Assembly (NCBI GenBank): GCA_017440935.1
Contig: JAFSAO010000021.1
Span: 1-64,000, forward strand
Direction: 5' to 3'
Length of the DNA stretch: 64,000 nt
DNA from: Opitutales bacterium
Lineage (GTDB): Bacteria > Verrucomicrobiota > Verrucomicrobiia > Opitutales > UBA953
The notes beneath the pieces are model-generated. The model had not been told where the DNA came from. It worked only from the letters and a program-made list of their open reading frames with translations, and did no database searches. Shown here piece by piece: positions 1-8,455 of the stretch (within the stretch, counting starts at the first letter, position 1; each line of letters opens with the position of its first letter). Position numbers and translations under genes: made by a program.

Positions 1-1
1 G

Positions 2-256
2 GCGACGAATCAAAATGCGTTCCCGCGTCTCGGCGACATCAATATTTCGTGGCGCGGGCGGATGGATTCGTCGTTCCTTCCCGAGGAAGAAACAGCCGAA
101 TCGCTAATCATCTTCATTCGCGGGACGACGGTGGTCTGCGTCCGTTCCGAGCGCACAGATTCTTCCGCGCTCCCGCTCGCTCGTCTTTTGGACAAACAGC
201 TCGTCGACGGCATCGCCCCAGAACCCGACGAATTTTACCTTCCGTCCACGTTTTAA
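2..256 (+). CDS. 3' end of an unidentified gene (partial)
   Basis: An open frame runs in from the left edge and stops with TAA at 254-256, giving about 84 residues (start missing). The sequence is acidic and mixed and ends in DEFYLPSTF. I recognise no domain or catalytic motif. It lies 23 bases upstream of the propeller gene on the same strand, so the two may be co-transcribed. A competing frame through this stretch continues into the propeller gene, but its predicted N-terminus is Arg-rich and unlike a real protein, whereas this frame reads like a normal C-terminus. Confidence 0.55.
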   Translation, partial: ATNQNAFPRLGDINISWRGRMDSSFLPEEETAESLIIFIRGTTVVCVRSERTDSSALPLARLLDKQLVDGIAPEPDEFYLPSTF

Positions 257-279
257 AATCTCAAATCATACTTGCTCTT

Positions 280-2697
280 ATGTTTTTTCACTTCTCAAAA
301 ATATTTTCGTTTATCGGGATTTTCCTGTCGGCTCATGTGTTTGTTTTGGCGTCCGTGTGGGAATCGGCATTTCCGGAGGCTTTGCAGAAGAAATTCCCGG
401 CGCAATTCGTTTTGGCGCTTGAGCGCGGGAACGACGGCGAAATCTGGATTGCGACCGAGCGGCAAGGTCTTTTCCGCATGAAAAAAGAAAACGGAGAGTG
501 GGCGTGGAAACGCGTTCCCGCCGCGCCGGGTTTTCCCGAAACGGAGCATTTCTACGCACTTTGCCGCGACAAGTTCGGTCGCATTTGGACGGGAACGGAT
601 CGTTGCGGTATCGCAATTTTTGACGGGAAACGTTGGCAAACATTTAATCGCGGGAACGGTTTTCCCGGCGCACGCATTTTCGAAATCGCATGCTCGAAGG
701 TGCGCGGAGACATCGCCGTGGCGCATGATTCCGGGCTTTCCGTATGTTCCGGAAAAACAGGAAAGTGGAAGCACTTCTCCGTGCTTTCCGGGTTGCCGTC
801 GAATCAACCGTCGAGTGTTTCTTTTGCGGCGGACGGCACGCTCTGGGCGGGCTTCCGGTGCGGCGGCCTCGCTTCGGCATCTCCGAAAAACTTTTACGCG
901 AAATGGGAAACGGTTTCCGCACCGTGGAGTTTCGGCGGAAAAAATAACGTGCTGTTTCCTGTGTCCGCCACGGGAACGGGAATTCCGTCCAATTTCGTGA
1001 ATCGGGTTTGTGCGTTCGGGGAAAATCGAGTGGCGTGCGCGACGGTTTTCGGTCTCGGATTTTCCGGCGGGAACGTCGAGGGCTGGCGTTTTTTACGCGG
1101 TGCGGATTTTCCGAAAAAAGCGGAATTGCTTATCAACGGAAAGCCGGAAAACCTTGAACTCCCCGATGCCGAAACGAAGAAAAAGCTTTTGCCGGAAGAT
1201 TTTTTGACGTATCTGAAACCAACGGCGGACGGGCTGTGGGCGGGAACGCGGCGTTGCGGTTTGGTCTTGCTCGATCCCGAAAACGGGTTTTCGCCGAAGC
1301 CGCGCGACGGGCTCGACGCACGGCAACTCGACGGCGTTTGGGTGCGCTCCGTTTTGCCTATCGGCGGGGAAACTCTGCTTGTCGCAACCTACGGGAACGG
1401 GTTGAAAGCCATTCGCGGAAAGGGCGACGGCGTTCCCGAAATTTTGAAAAACGAAAGTGAAAAAGCCCCGCCGTTGGATTTTTCCCCGATTTCGGAAGAT
1501 GAGGTTGAAGCCATCCGGGCGCGTTTGGAAAAAGAACCGAAACTGCCGACAGACAAGCCGTGGGCGGTTTTTCTCGGAGATGATTGGGAAACGCGCGGCA
1601 ACTGGTGCGAGCGCTACGGACAACGCAGCGCAAAACTCTGTGCGGTTTATGTGCCTTCGCCGGAATGTACGCACACGTTCGATTTTGAGTATTTCGTGAA
1701 AGGCGGTATCGGGAAAAGTGCACGTCCGGACGCGCTGAGGCATTGGATTCATTGGATTAATAAATTGGACAACGAAAACGTGCTGTTCGACCCGGAAAGC
1801 TATATGCGCGAAGAAGCGGAATGGGATGATCACGGCGAGGTTTACGCCTACGAGCAGGAAGGCCCGGACGTTTGGGCGTATGTAAAACTTCCTGCGGGAT
1901 CACAGCTCGTTTCACTGTATTTTTATTGCCCGAATCCGGAAGCGCCGCGTTCGAAATATCGGGATTTCCCGATAGAGGTGCGTTTTCAGGAAGACAATAA
2001 TACCGACGGCGAAGTGCTTGCGCGGGCGCGGGTTTCGGACTTTGCCGGGAGCGGTGTTTACAAAAATTTTGCGGTGCATAGTAGCGCCGGCGGATTTTTC
2101 GCGTTTCGTGTTTGCCGGAACCATTCGTTCAATACGATTTTGAACGGCGTTTTTACGAGTCGCCTGCGGGAACCGCTTCTCGATGACCTGAGGCTTCTAA
2201 TGGCATACAGTGCTTATGCGGATAAATCGCTTGTGCCGCGCCCGCCGCCGCTCGACGGTATTTCCCTCGATGAAATTCCTCCGACGGCTCTTTCCCTTTG
2301 GCGAACGGCGGCGCAGTTTGAGGATTGCGCTCTCGGGTTGAAAGTCCGGCAGGTTTTGCGAAATCATGCCTATATCCGGGCAAAAAAAGAGAATGCGCCG
2401 GAGGTCCTTTTAGAGAATTGGCGTTGGGCTATCGGGCATTGGACAAAATCCGACAAAGAAAAATTCATGGCGCGGATGAAAGAATGTTGGGATACGCGAC
2501 AGGAAAAAGAGATAATCGCGAACAGCGCGGATTGGTATCCGTATAGCCCGAACGTTCTTCCGTTTACGAAAGACGAGCTTATTCAAATGAACATTCTTAA
2601 AATTGACTGGAAGCAGTATCGCCCGGGCGGAAAACCGGAAATTTCAGTCGAGGCAATGAAGGAAAAACTCAAAAAGCTCCGGGAGGAAAAAACGTGA
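280..2697 (+). CDS. Secreted beta-propeller protein of unknown function
   Basis: The product is 805 residues from ATG 280. I chose this start because it puts a hydrophobic signal peptide (residues 1-25, ending VLAS) at the N-terminus; the frame is open further upstream, but that extension is Arg-rich and overlaps the preceding gene. The N-terminal half carries repeats of the two-component-regulator-propeller type, with W-x-G/A-T signatures near residues 52-62 (IWIATERQGLF), 99 (IWTGTDRCG), 185 (LWAGFRCGG) and 316 (LWAGTRRCGL). Such blades usually form seven-bladed sensor domains, but no histidine kinase or output domain follows. The C-terminal half is mixed alpha/beta and I do not recognise it. 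Likely exported; the ligand is unknown. Confidence 0.75.
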   Translation: MFFHFSKIFSFIGIFLSAHVFVLASVWESAFPEALQKKFPAQFVLALERGNDGEIWIATERQGLFRMKKENGEWAWKRVPAAPGFPETEHFYALCRDKFGRIWTGTDRCGIAIFDGKRWQTFNRGNGFPGARIFEIACSKVRGDIAVAHDSGLSVCSGKTGKWKHFSVLSGLPSNQPSSVSFAADGTLWAGFRCGGLASASPKNFYAKWETVSAPWSFGGKNNVLFPVSATGTGIPSNFVNRVCAFGENRVACATVFGLGFSGGNVEGWRFLRGADFPKKAELLINGKPENLELPDAETKKKLLPEDFLTYLKPTADGLWAGTRRCGLVLLDPENGFSPKPRDGLDARQLDGVWVRSVLPIGGETLLVATYGNGLKAIRGKGDGVPEILKNESEKAPPLDFSPISEDEVEAIRARLEKEPKLPTDKPWAVFLGDDWETRGNWCERYGQRSAKLCAVYVPSPECTHTFDFEYFVKGGIGKSARPDALRHWIHWINKLDNENVLFDPESYMREEAEWDDHGEVYAYEQEGPDVWAYVKLPAGSQLVSLYFYCPNPEAPRSKYRDFPIEVRFQEDNNTDGEVLARARVSDFAGSGVYKNFAVHSSAGGFFAFRVCRNHSFNTILNGVFTSRLREPLLDDLRLLMAYSAYADKSLVPRPPPLDGISLDEIPPTALSLWRTAAQFEDCALGLKVRQVLRNHAYIRAKKENAPEVLLENWRWAIGHWTKSDKEKFMARMKECWDTRQEKEIIANSADWYPYSPNVLPFTKDELIQMNILKIDWKQYRPGGKPEISVEAMKEKLKKLREEKT

Positions 2698-2738
2698 GCG
2701 GACGACGATCGGTAATGCGTGTTCAAAGGTTTTGAATT

Positions 2739-2758
2739 GCGTTCCCGCGCGGGAACGC
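2739..2758. repeat. Perfect 20-bp palindrome of two inverted CGGGAACG words
   Basis: GCGTTCCCGC is followed directly by GCGGGAACGC in the gap between the propeller gene and the aldolase gene. No T-run follows, so it is a poor intrinsic terminator as it stands. It is the tightest inverted pair of the repeated word. Confidence 0.9.
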
Positions 2759-2795
2759 GTTCAATTGCCGAACATTTTCAACGAAAGACAAAACT

Positions 2796-3791
2796 ATGGT
2801 ATCCTATAAAGAACTCGGTTTGGTGAACACGAAGGAATTGTTCAAGAAGGCTCACGAAGGCCACTACGCGATTCCGGCGTTTAACTTCAACAACATGGAA
2901 CAGATGCAGGCGATCATTCAGGCTTGCGTCGAAACCAAGTCCCCGGTGATCCTTCAGGTCTCCAGCGGCGCGCGCAAATACGCGAATCAGACGCTTCTTC
3001 GCTACATGGCGCAGGGCGCTTGCGAATACGCGAAGGAACTCGGCTTCGATGTTCCCGTCGTCCTCCACCTCGACCACGGCGATTCTTTTGAACTTTGCAA
3101 ATCCTGCATCGAATACGGCTTCTCCTCCGTCATGATCGACGGTTCTTCGCTCCCGTTTGAAAAGAACGTGGAACTCGCCGCTAAGGTCGTTGAATACGCG
3201 CACAAATACGACGTTACGGTCGAAGGCGAACTCGGAGTTCTCGCGGGTATCGAAGACGAAGTTCAGCACGAACACTCCAACTACACGCAACCGGAAGAAG
3301 TTGAATCTTTCGTGAAGCAGACGGGTGTTGACTCTCTCGCAATTTCCATCGGCACCTCGCACGGCGCTTACAAGTTCACGCCGGAACAGTGCACGGTTGA
3401 TCCGGCAACGGGTCTCCTCGTTCCGCCGCCGCTGCGCTTCGACATTCTCGAAGAAGTCGAAAAACGCATTCCGGGCTTCCCGATCGTTCTCCACGGTTCT
3501 TCTTCCGTTCCGCAGGAATATGTCAAGATCATCAACGAAAACGGCGGCGCGCTCAAGGCGGCGGTCGGTATTCCGGAAGAACAGCTCCGCAAGGCGGCTT
3601 CTCTCGGCGTTGACAAGATCAACATCGACTCCGACGGACGTCTCGCGATGACGGCGGCTGTTCGCCAGGTCTTCACGCAGAAGCCGGCTGAATTCGACCC
3701 GCGCAAGTATCTCGGTCCGGCTCGCGACGAGCTCAAGAAGCTCTATATGCACAAGATCAACAACGTTCTCGGCTCCGCCGGAAAAGCGTAA
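2796..3791 (+). CDS. fba: Class II fructose-bisphosphate aldolase
   Basis: This cytoplasmic zinc enzyme cleaves fructose 1,6-bisphosphate to glyceraldehyde 3-phosphate and dihydroxyacetone phosphate in glycolysis, and runs in reverse in gluconeogenesis. The 331 residues match the usual family length. Visible motifs are HLDHGD at about residues 90-95 (zinc and catalytic region), the HEHSNYT segment near 158, GTSHGAYK near 186 (zinc His and phosphate binding) and VLHGSSS near 231. The start MVSYKELGL is typical of the family. The gene stands alone between a palindrome and a strong terminator. It contains no copy of the CGGGAACG word, unlike most neighbours, which may reflect codon constraint in a highly expressed gene. 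Confidence 0.97.
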   Translation: MVSYKELGLVNTKELFKKAHEGHYAIPAFNFNNMEQMQAIIQACVETKSPVILQVSSGARKYANQTLLRYMAQGACEYAKELGFDVPVVLHLDHGDSFELCKSCIEYGFSSVMIDGSSLPFEKNVELAAKVVEYAHKYDVTVEGELGVLAGIEDEVQHEHSNYTQPEEVESFVKQTGVDSLAISIGTSHGAYKFTPEQCTVDPATGLLVPPPLRFDILEEVEKRIPGFPIVLHGSSSVPQEYVKIINENGGALKAAVGIPEEQLRKAASLGVDKINIDSDGRLAMTAAVRQVFTQKPAEFDPRKYLGPARDELKKLYMHKINNVLGSAGKA

Positions 3792-3800
3792 TCTTGAAAA

Positions 3801-3830
3801 AGAGCTTAAAGATTAAGGCTTAAAGCTTAA
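3801..3830. repeat. A/T-rich stutter sequence (copy 1)
   Basis: The segment is built from overlapping variants of GCTTAAAGATTAAG. It shares the 19-base string TAAAGATTAAGGCTTAAAG with the reverse complement of 53062-53099. No function is visible. Confidence 0.7.
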
Positions 3831-3874
3831 AAAAAAGCGTTCCCGTGGAATCATCACGGGAACGCTTTTTTTTT
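3831..3874. terminator. Bidirectional terminator from an inverted word pair
   Basis: Stem AAGCGTTCCCGTG / CACGGGAACGCTT has a 7-base loop and is flanked by A-run and T-run on the two sides, so it can end both fba (+) and cydB (-). Each arm is a copy of the repeated CGGGAACG word. Confidence 0.92.
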
Positions 3875-3907
3875 GTAGCCGGAAAAGTCTTCTGTCGGTT
3901 CGCCGGC

Positions 3908-4963
3908 TTAGTAGCTGTGTTCGTCGATTTCGGTTTTCTTGGAAAATGCGCGATAGACGAGCACGTGATAGAGAGCGACGAGCGGAATTCCGAGGCAGGC
4001 GATGATGAGCATCGTGATGAGCGTTTTCTTCGATGCGGAATCGTAAATCGTCAGCGAATTTCCGGCTTCGGCAAACGTTTTTGTATCGGTGCAGAAATCG
4101 CCGATCGCGGGAACGAGGTTCGGGAACATCCCGACGCCGACCGTAAGAATCAGAAGCGCAATCGTCGCCGTCGTCCCGCAAAACGCGAGCTTGAAAGTGC
4201 GGCAACGCAGGAAAATTCCCGTCGCCACCAGCGCGAGGGCGGCGAGCACGGGAACGATGCCGAGTGCTTCGTATTTTTCAAAATTCCACGTTCCCGGGAG
4301 CGGACCGGAAAGCACGACCCACGCCGTGAGCGCGATATAAAAAATCACCGTTGCCGCAAAAATCGCGGGAAGAATCATGTCCGTGCGGAACTGCATCAGA
4401 CCTTGCGTTTTCATACGCAGGAAAAGCGCACCGTGAAGCGAAAGCAGGCAAACGGAAAGCACGCCGGTAAACAACGGGATCGGCTCGAGCAAATTGAACA
4501 AGCCGAGGAAGCCCGCATCAATGTCGCCCGCCGCGTTCACGTGCATTCCCGTGACGAGATTTCCGCATGCCACGCCGAGCAAGAGCGCAATGAGAAAACT
4601 GCAAACGGAAAACACGAGATCCCAAATTTTTCTCCACGCCGCGCCCTCGCATTTACTGCGCACCTCGAGCGAAACCGCGCGGAAAATCAACGCACCGAGC
4701 AAGAGAATCAGCGCGGAATAAAGTCCGCTGAAGACGCCGGCGTAAACGTGCGGGAACGCCGCAAAAAGCGCGCCGCCCGCCGTGAGTAGCCAAACTTCGT
4801 TCCCGTCCCAAACCGGACCGATGGAATTGAGCGCGAGGCGGCGTTCTTCGTCGCTTTTGAAAAAGGGGAGAATAATTCCGACGCCGAGGTCAAAACCGTC
4901 GAGCACCGCATAAGCGATGAAAAGCACGCCGAGCAAACCGAACCAAACTGTATTTAAGTCCAT
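3908..4963 (-). CDS. cydB: Cytochrome bd ubiquinol oxidase subunit II
   Basis: This integral membrane subunit pairs with CydA to oxidise quinol and reduce oxygen to water, with high oxygen affinity. The 351 residues start MDLNTVWFGLLGV and contain family landmarks LDGFDLG (21-27) and GPVWDGNEVWLL (about 49-60), followed by RAVSLEVRSK, with many hydrophobic helices throughout. It lies downstream of cydA on the same strand across a 136-bp gap of repetitive A/T-rich sequence, so the two are probably one transcript, ended by the hairpin at 3831-3874. I see no cydX-like gene or cydCD in the window. An intact bd oxidase suggests respiration or oxygen detoxification at low oxygen. Confidence 0.96.
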   Translation of the reverse strand: MDLNTVWFGLLGVLFIAYAVLDGFDLGVGIILPFFKSDEERRLALNSIGPVWDGNEVWLLTAGGALFAAFPHVYAGVFSGLYSALILLLGALIFRAVSLEVRSKCEGAAWRKIWDLVFSVCSFLIALLLGVACGNLVTGMHVNAAGDIDAGFLGLFNLLEPIPLFTGVLSVCLLSLHGALFLRMKTQGLMQFRTDMILPAIFAATVIFYIALTAWVVLSGPLPGTWNFEKYEALGIVPVLAALALVATGIFLRCRTFKLAFCGTTATIALLILTVGVGMFPNLVPAIGDFCTDTKTFAEAGNSLTIYDSASKKTLITMLIIACLGIPLVALYHVLVYRAFSKKTEIDEHSY

Positions 4964-5099
4964 AGGGAAAATTGATAATAAACGGTTAATAATTGATAGC
5001 TGATGATGAGCTTTTTAATGAATAACGAACAGTGAATAGTGAATAACGCAGAGCTAAGGTTTTTGCCTTCAGCAAAAACTTTGAACAATGAATTATTCT
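4964..5099. repeat. A/T-rich stutter sequence between cydA and cydB
   Basis: The gap is full of near-repeats of GTGAATAGTGAATAACG and their inverse TATTCATTATTCACTG, so it can fold back on itself. Similar strings occur at 27490-27590. No gene or regulatory motif is recognisable. Confidence 0.65.
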
Positions 5100-6452
5100 C
5101 TATTCATTATTCACTGTCAGTTGTTCTGTTTTCGGTCCTGCGGAGATTTTTTTGGTCAGCAGGAAAATGAAGAGGGCAAACATTACGGCGTAAATGAAGC
5201 TGAAGAAAATCAGCGAAAACCAAAGCTGGTCGGCGGTAACGTTGGTAGAAAACGCATCTTTGGTTTTGAGAAGTCCTTGGACAATCCACGGCTGGCGACC
5301 GACTTCCGTGGCGATCCAGCCCATTTGGTTGGCGAATTGCGGCAAGAGCACGGCGGGAACGCAAATCCACAGCCACCAGCGCGTTTCAAAAAGTTTTCCG
5401 CGAAACCAAAGCAGCATTCCGATTGCGGAAATCGCGCTCATTACGATGCCGCAGTAAACCATCCAGTGAAAACCTTGGAACGTGAGTTGAAGCGGCGGAT
5501 GAAGCTCTTCGGGAACGTCGTTTAGCCCGAGCACCTTCGTTTCCGGCGTTACTTCCAAGCCCTTTCCGAGCATGATGCTAACGGCACCGGGAACGGTCAG
5601 TCCGCGCACGGTTTTGGCTTCTTCGTCAACATAGCCGATAATGTGGAATCCGGCGGGTTTGTTTGAATCAAAAATTCCTTCCATTGCCGCGAATTTCACC
5701 GGTTGCATTTTTTCAACCAGCATCGCGCTGGCGTGCCCGGACGCAAATTGCAGGACAATCGCCACCGCAGTAATCGAAAGCGCAACCTTCAGCCCGCGTT
5801 GCGCCACGGGAACGAAGCGGTTTTTCAGCAAATGCCACGCGCTGACGGAAAGCACGAGAAACGCCCCCGTGAGCCATGCCGCGACAAGCACGTGCCAAAG
5901 ACGGTCGATCGTGGACGGATTGAAAACCATCGCCCAAAAATCCGTGATTTCCGCGCGCGTGCCGTTTTCCGTTTCGACAATGTGAAAACCCGCCGGCGTT
6001 TGCATCCACGAATTGGCAACCAAAATCCACAGCGAGCTCAAATGCGCGCCGAGGCAAACCATAATGACGGAAAAATAGTGAAAACCTTCCGAAACTTTAT
6101 TTTTTCCGAAAAGCACAATCCCGAGGAAGCACGATTCCATGAAGAATGCGAAAATCGCTTCCGCCGCGAGCGGACTCCCGAAAATATCGCCGACGTAGCG
6201 CGAGTAGCGCGCCCAGTTCGTGCCGAACTCAAATTCAAGCACGATGCCCGTGGCGACGCCGAAGGCGAAAATCAGCGCAAAAATTTTTGTCCAGTAATCG
6301 GCGAGCGCACGCCATTCCGGAGTTTTAAGTTTGTAGGCGAAGCCTTGAACAACGACCAGAAACACACCCAAGCCGATAGAAAGCGGCGGGAACAAAAAGT
6401 GAAATCCGGCGGTAAAAGCGAATTGAATTCGAGCAAGCAGTTCGGGGTCCAT
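5100..6452 (-). CDS. cydA: Cytochrome bd ubiquinol oxidase subunit I
   Basis: This subunit carries hemes b558, b595 and d and the quinol site. The product has 450 residues. H18 in AGFHFLFPP is the conserved N-terminal heme ligand. EFGTNWARYSRYVGDIFGSP (about 75-95), the MESCFLG segment and the C-terminal GRQPW motif (near 383) are all characteristic. The protein is at the short end of the family, consistent with a short periplasmic Q-loop, which I infer from length. It is the first gene of cydAB. The upstream 720 bp holds no gene and only repeats. The start matches family N-termini (MDPELLARIQFAFTAGFH). Confidence 0.97.
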   Translation of the reverse strand: MDPELLARIQFAFTAGFHFLFPPLSIGLGVFLVVVQGFAYKLKTPEWRALADYWTKIFALIFAFGVATGIVLEFEFGTNWARYSRYVGDIFGSPLAAEAIFAFFMESCFLGIVLFGKNKVSEGFHYFSVIMVCLGAHLSSLWILVANSWMQTPAGFHIVETENGTRAEITDFWAMVFNPSTIDRLWHVLVAAWLTGAFLVLSVSAWHLLKNRFVPVAQRGLKVALSITAVAIVLQFASGHASAMLVEKMQPVKFAAMEGIFDSNKPAGFHIIGYVDEEAKTVRGLTVPGAVSIMLGKGLEVTPETKVLGLNDVPEELHPPLQLTFQGFHWMVYCGIVMSAISAIGMLLWFRGKLFETRWWLWICVPAVLLPQFANQMGWIATEVGRQPWIVQGLLKTKDAFSTNVTADQLWFSLIFFSFIYAVMFALFIFLLTKKISAGPKTEQLTVNNE

Positions 6453-7173
6453 AACGGCAACAGTATTGAAATCATTTCAAATTCGCGCGCAAGCGAAAAA
6501 ACGAATCGAAATTTGCCGTTCCCGTGAGCGTTTTTGTGTTCCCGTGAAATATAAGCTATCCTCGTGCAGAAATTCTCTCACAGAGCCACCAAGCCACGGA
6601 GCTTTTAACGGGAGAAGCGGCACTCCTGCCGCTTCCGTGAGGCGCACGAAGTTTTTAGGAAGCACGGAAAACACCGAAAACGCGGAATTGTTTTTTTTTT
6701 GTTTATCCACAAATTTACACAAATTTCACGAATTTTATCACGGAGGACAGCCGTCTCGGCTGTCCCCTTTGTATATATTTCCTTTTTTTAATTTTAAAAA
6801 GGATCACCCTCTTAAATAAGCACCAACTATCAGGCATCATACTCCAAGCTAAATGCTTTTTGGGGGGATTGATACTTTAAGTTTTGCGCTAAAAAGAGGG
6901 CGCACTCGCGGCGCAATGGAACGGCGGCTCGCTTCGCTCTCCAATGTCAAATAGCGAATTTCGAGTATTGAATAAAATCCCGGGGACAGGCGAGACGCCT
7001 GTCCTCCCATTTTTTTTCGTTCCCGCGAAAAAAAAGTGCTTGCAGAGCCACTTTTTTTTTTGCGAGAATCGGCAACATGAATTGAGCCAGATTGTGATAG
7101 AAGTTTTCTCTCTCTGATTTGTCCCGGTTCTGCAACATTCATCTTTCACTGAAAAATTAACAACTACATCATC
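6453..7173. other. 720-bp intergenic region made of repeat-family fragments
   Basis: No credible gene. It holds in order: a copy of an ~80-bp repeat (6571-6660); phrases of the ACGGAAACACGGA kind (6660-6745); a palindrome with arms GGACAGCCG/CGGCTGTCC (6744-6768); a CACCAACTATCAGGCATC phrase (6818-6850); a segment inverted relative to 8022-8066 (6901-6960); a palindrome GGGGACAGGCG/CGCCTGTCC (6982-7006) followed by a T-run; and the A/T-rich leader of the PEP-CTERM gene. Confidence 0.75.
6571..6660 (+). repeat. Inverted repeat, left copy (outer pair)
   Basis: Nearly identical to the reverse complement of 8328-8400 apart from a 14-bp insertion (AGAGCCACCAAGCC at about 6582-6595) and one or two substitutions. 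It includes an internal hairpin with arms AGCGGCA/TGCCGCT. Confidence 0.88.
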
Positions 7174-7890
7174 ATGAAAAAATATATCACCATCGCGGCT
7201 CTCCTCGCCGCTGGAACAACATTCGCTAACGCGGGAAGTGTTGATACGTCCTCATGGAAAAGTGTGGATTTCACGCTTCTCGGTAATAACGCTGCTGGTT
7301 TCGATACCGACGGGACGGCTTTTACCAACGGACGTGGAGGGTTCGCATCGCTCTCCATTAACGGGGTTTCTTTAACAGAGATTGAGGCTGCTGATTATAG
7401 CTGGAGTCTTTCGTTCAGCCTCTCAAATTCGCCGACAACTTCCGATAAGCTTCTTTTCTCAACTCTTGGGGGAGGGAATGGCTCCGGGTATTGCATCGGG
7501 TTAGAAGAAGTTACTGATGGCGTTTACACCTATGGATTGTCCTTGGGAACGGGAACTTGGTCGAATAAAACGCCTATTATGACTTTGACTGGTGGAGCCT
7601 CCGATGTGATTTCGTTGACTTGGGATGCCCTTAACGAGGAACTTTACTTCTCTGTTGGGGCCGAAGAGAAAAAAGTTGATGAGCCAGATAAAGATTCTGC
7701 ATGTGTCGTAGTTACGACTAACCCGGGTGGAACTAATCCGGATGGATCTATTTTTTGGACTAATGGTGGTAGTGAACAAATAGCGAACATTTCACTTAAG
7801 GCCTCCGCTGTTCCCGAGCCTTCCGCGTTTGGAATGTTGGCTGGCTTGGGTGCGTTGGCGTTGGTTGCCGCGCGTCGCCGCCGCAAATAA
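7174..7890 (+). CDS. Secreted PEP-CTERM protein of unknown function
   Basis: The product has 238 residues. Residues 1-20 are a signal peptide (MKKYITIAALLAAGTTFANA). The C-terminus is a classic PEP-CTERM sorting tail: VPEPS near residue 212, a hydrophobic helix LAGLGALALVAA and then RRRRK. Exosortase recognises such tails and the proteins end up at the surface or in exopolysaccharide. The middle is Gly/Ser/Thr-rich beta sequence resembling a lectin-like jelly roll, but I cannot name a family. It is monocistronic with its own terminator and sits inside two nested inverted repeat pairs. No exosortase gene is in the window. The start is preceded by AACTACATCATC with no Shine-Dalgarno. Confidence 0.85.
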   Translation: MKKYITIAALLAAGTTFANAGSVDTSSWKSVDFTLLGNNAAGFDTDGTAFTNGRGGFASLSINGVSLTEIEAADYSWSLSFSLSNSPTTSDKLLFSTLGGGNGSGYCIGLEEVTDGVYTYGLSLGTGTWSNKTPIMTLTGGASDVISLTWDALNEELYFSVGAEEKKVDEPDKDSACVVVTTNPGGTNPDGSIFWTNGGSEQIANISLKASAVPEPSAFGMLAGLGALALVAARRRRK

Positions 7891-7923
7891 TTTCTGTAAT
7901 ATATTGATTCATAGATTATGGTC

Positions 7924-7962
7924 GGCGTTCCCGCGCTTTGTCGCGGGAACGCTTTTTTTTTT
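7924..7962 (+). terminator. Terminator from an inverted word pair
   Basis: Stem GCGTTCCCGCG / CGCGGGAACGC with a 6-base loop is followed by ten T residues, 34 bases after the PEP-CTERM stop. Both arms are the repeated word. Confidence 0.93.
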
Positions 7963-8455
7963 GAACCACGGAATGCACGGAAATACACGGAATTTTTAAT
8001 TCGGGATTTGCGATTCGGAATTTGAGATTGGCGAGCGTAGCGAGTCCGCCCGTTCCATTGCGCCGCGATTGCGTCGGGGAGCGAATGTGTTCCCGTCGCG
8101 GCGCGTGTCGGTTTTGGCTCTGTCCCCCAAGCTCCGCTCACGTTGTTCGCTTCGCATGGGGTTACGGAAGTGGCACTCCTCCGGAGCTTTTTTCCAAGCG
8201 GCTTTACCGGATAATCAAATGTTGCGAAAGCAATGTGCCTTTGGCGCTTTGGGATTTTCCCGTTCCCAAAAAAAACTGTGCGTTCTTTGCGTTAAAAAAT
8301 TCCGTGTTCTTCCGTGAGTTCCGTGGTTCTAAAAACTTTGTGCGCCTCACGGAAGCGGCAGGAGTGCCGCTTCTCCCGTTAAAAGCTCCGTGAGAGAATT
8401 TGTGTTCCCGCAAAAAAAAACTGCGGGACGGATTTTCCGCAAATCAGGCTCTTCG
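7963..8455. other. 490-bp intergenic region of repeat fragments
   Basis: No credible gene. It contains ACCACGGAATGCACGG phrases (7965-7995), a segment at 8022-8066 inverted relative to 6901-6960 (shared GTTCCATTGCGCCGCGA core), a diverged palindromic fragment near 8168-8195, further CGTGTTCTTCCGTGAGTTCCG phrases and the right copy of the outer inverted repeat (8328-8400). Confidence 0.75.
8328..8400 (-). repeat. Inverted repeat, right copy (outer pair)
   Basis: Reverse complement of 6571-6660 without that copy's 14-bp insertion. Together the two copies flank the PEP-CTERM gene. Confidence 0.88.

Noticed and set aside
49-279. N-terminal extension of the propeller gene up to ATG 49
   Set aside because: The added 77 residues are Arg-rich, overlap the preceding partial gene and hide the signal peptide that begins at ATG 280.
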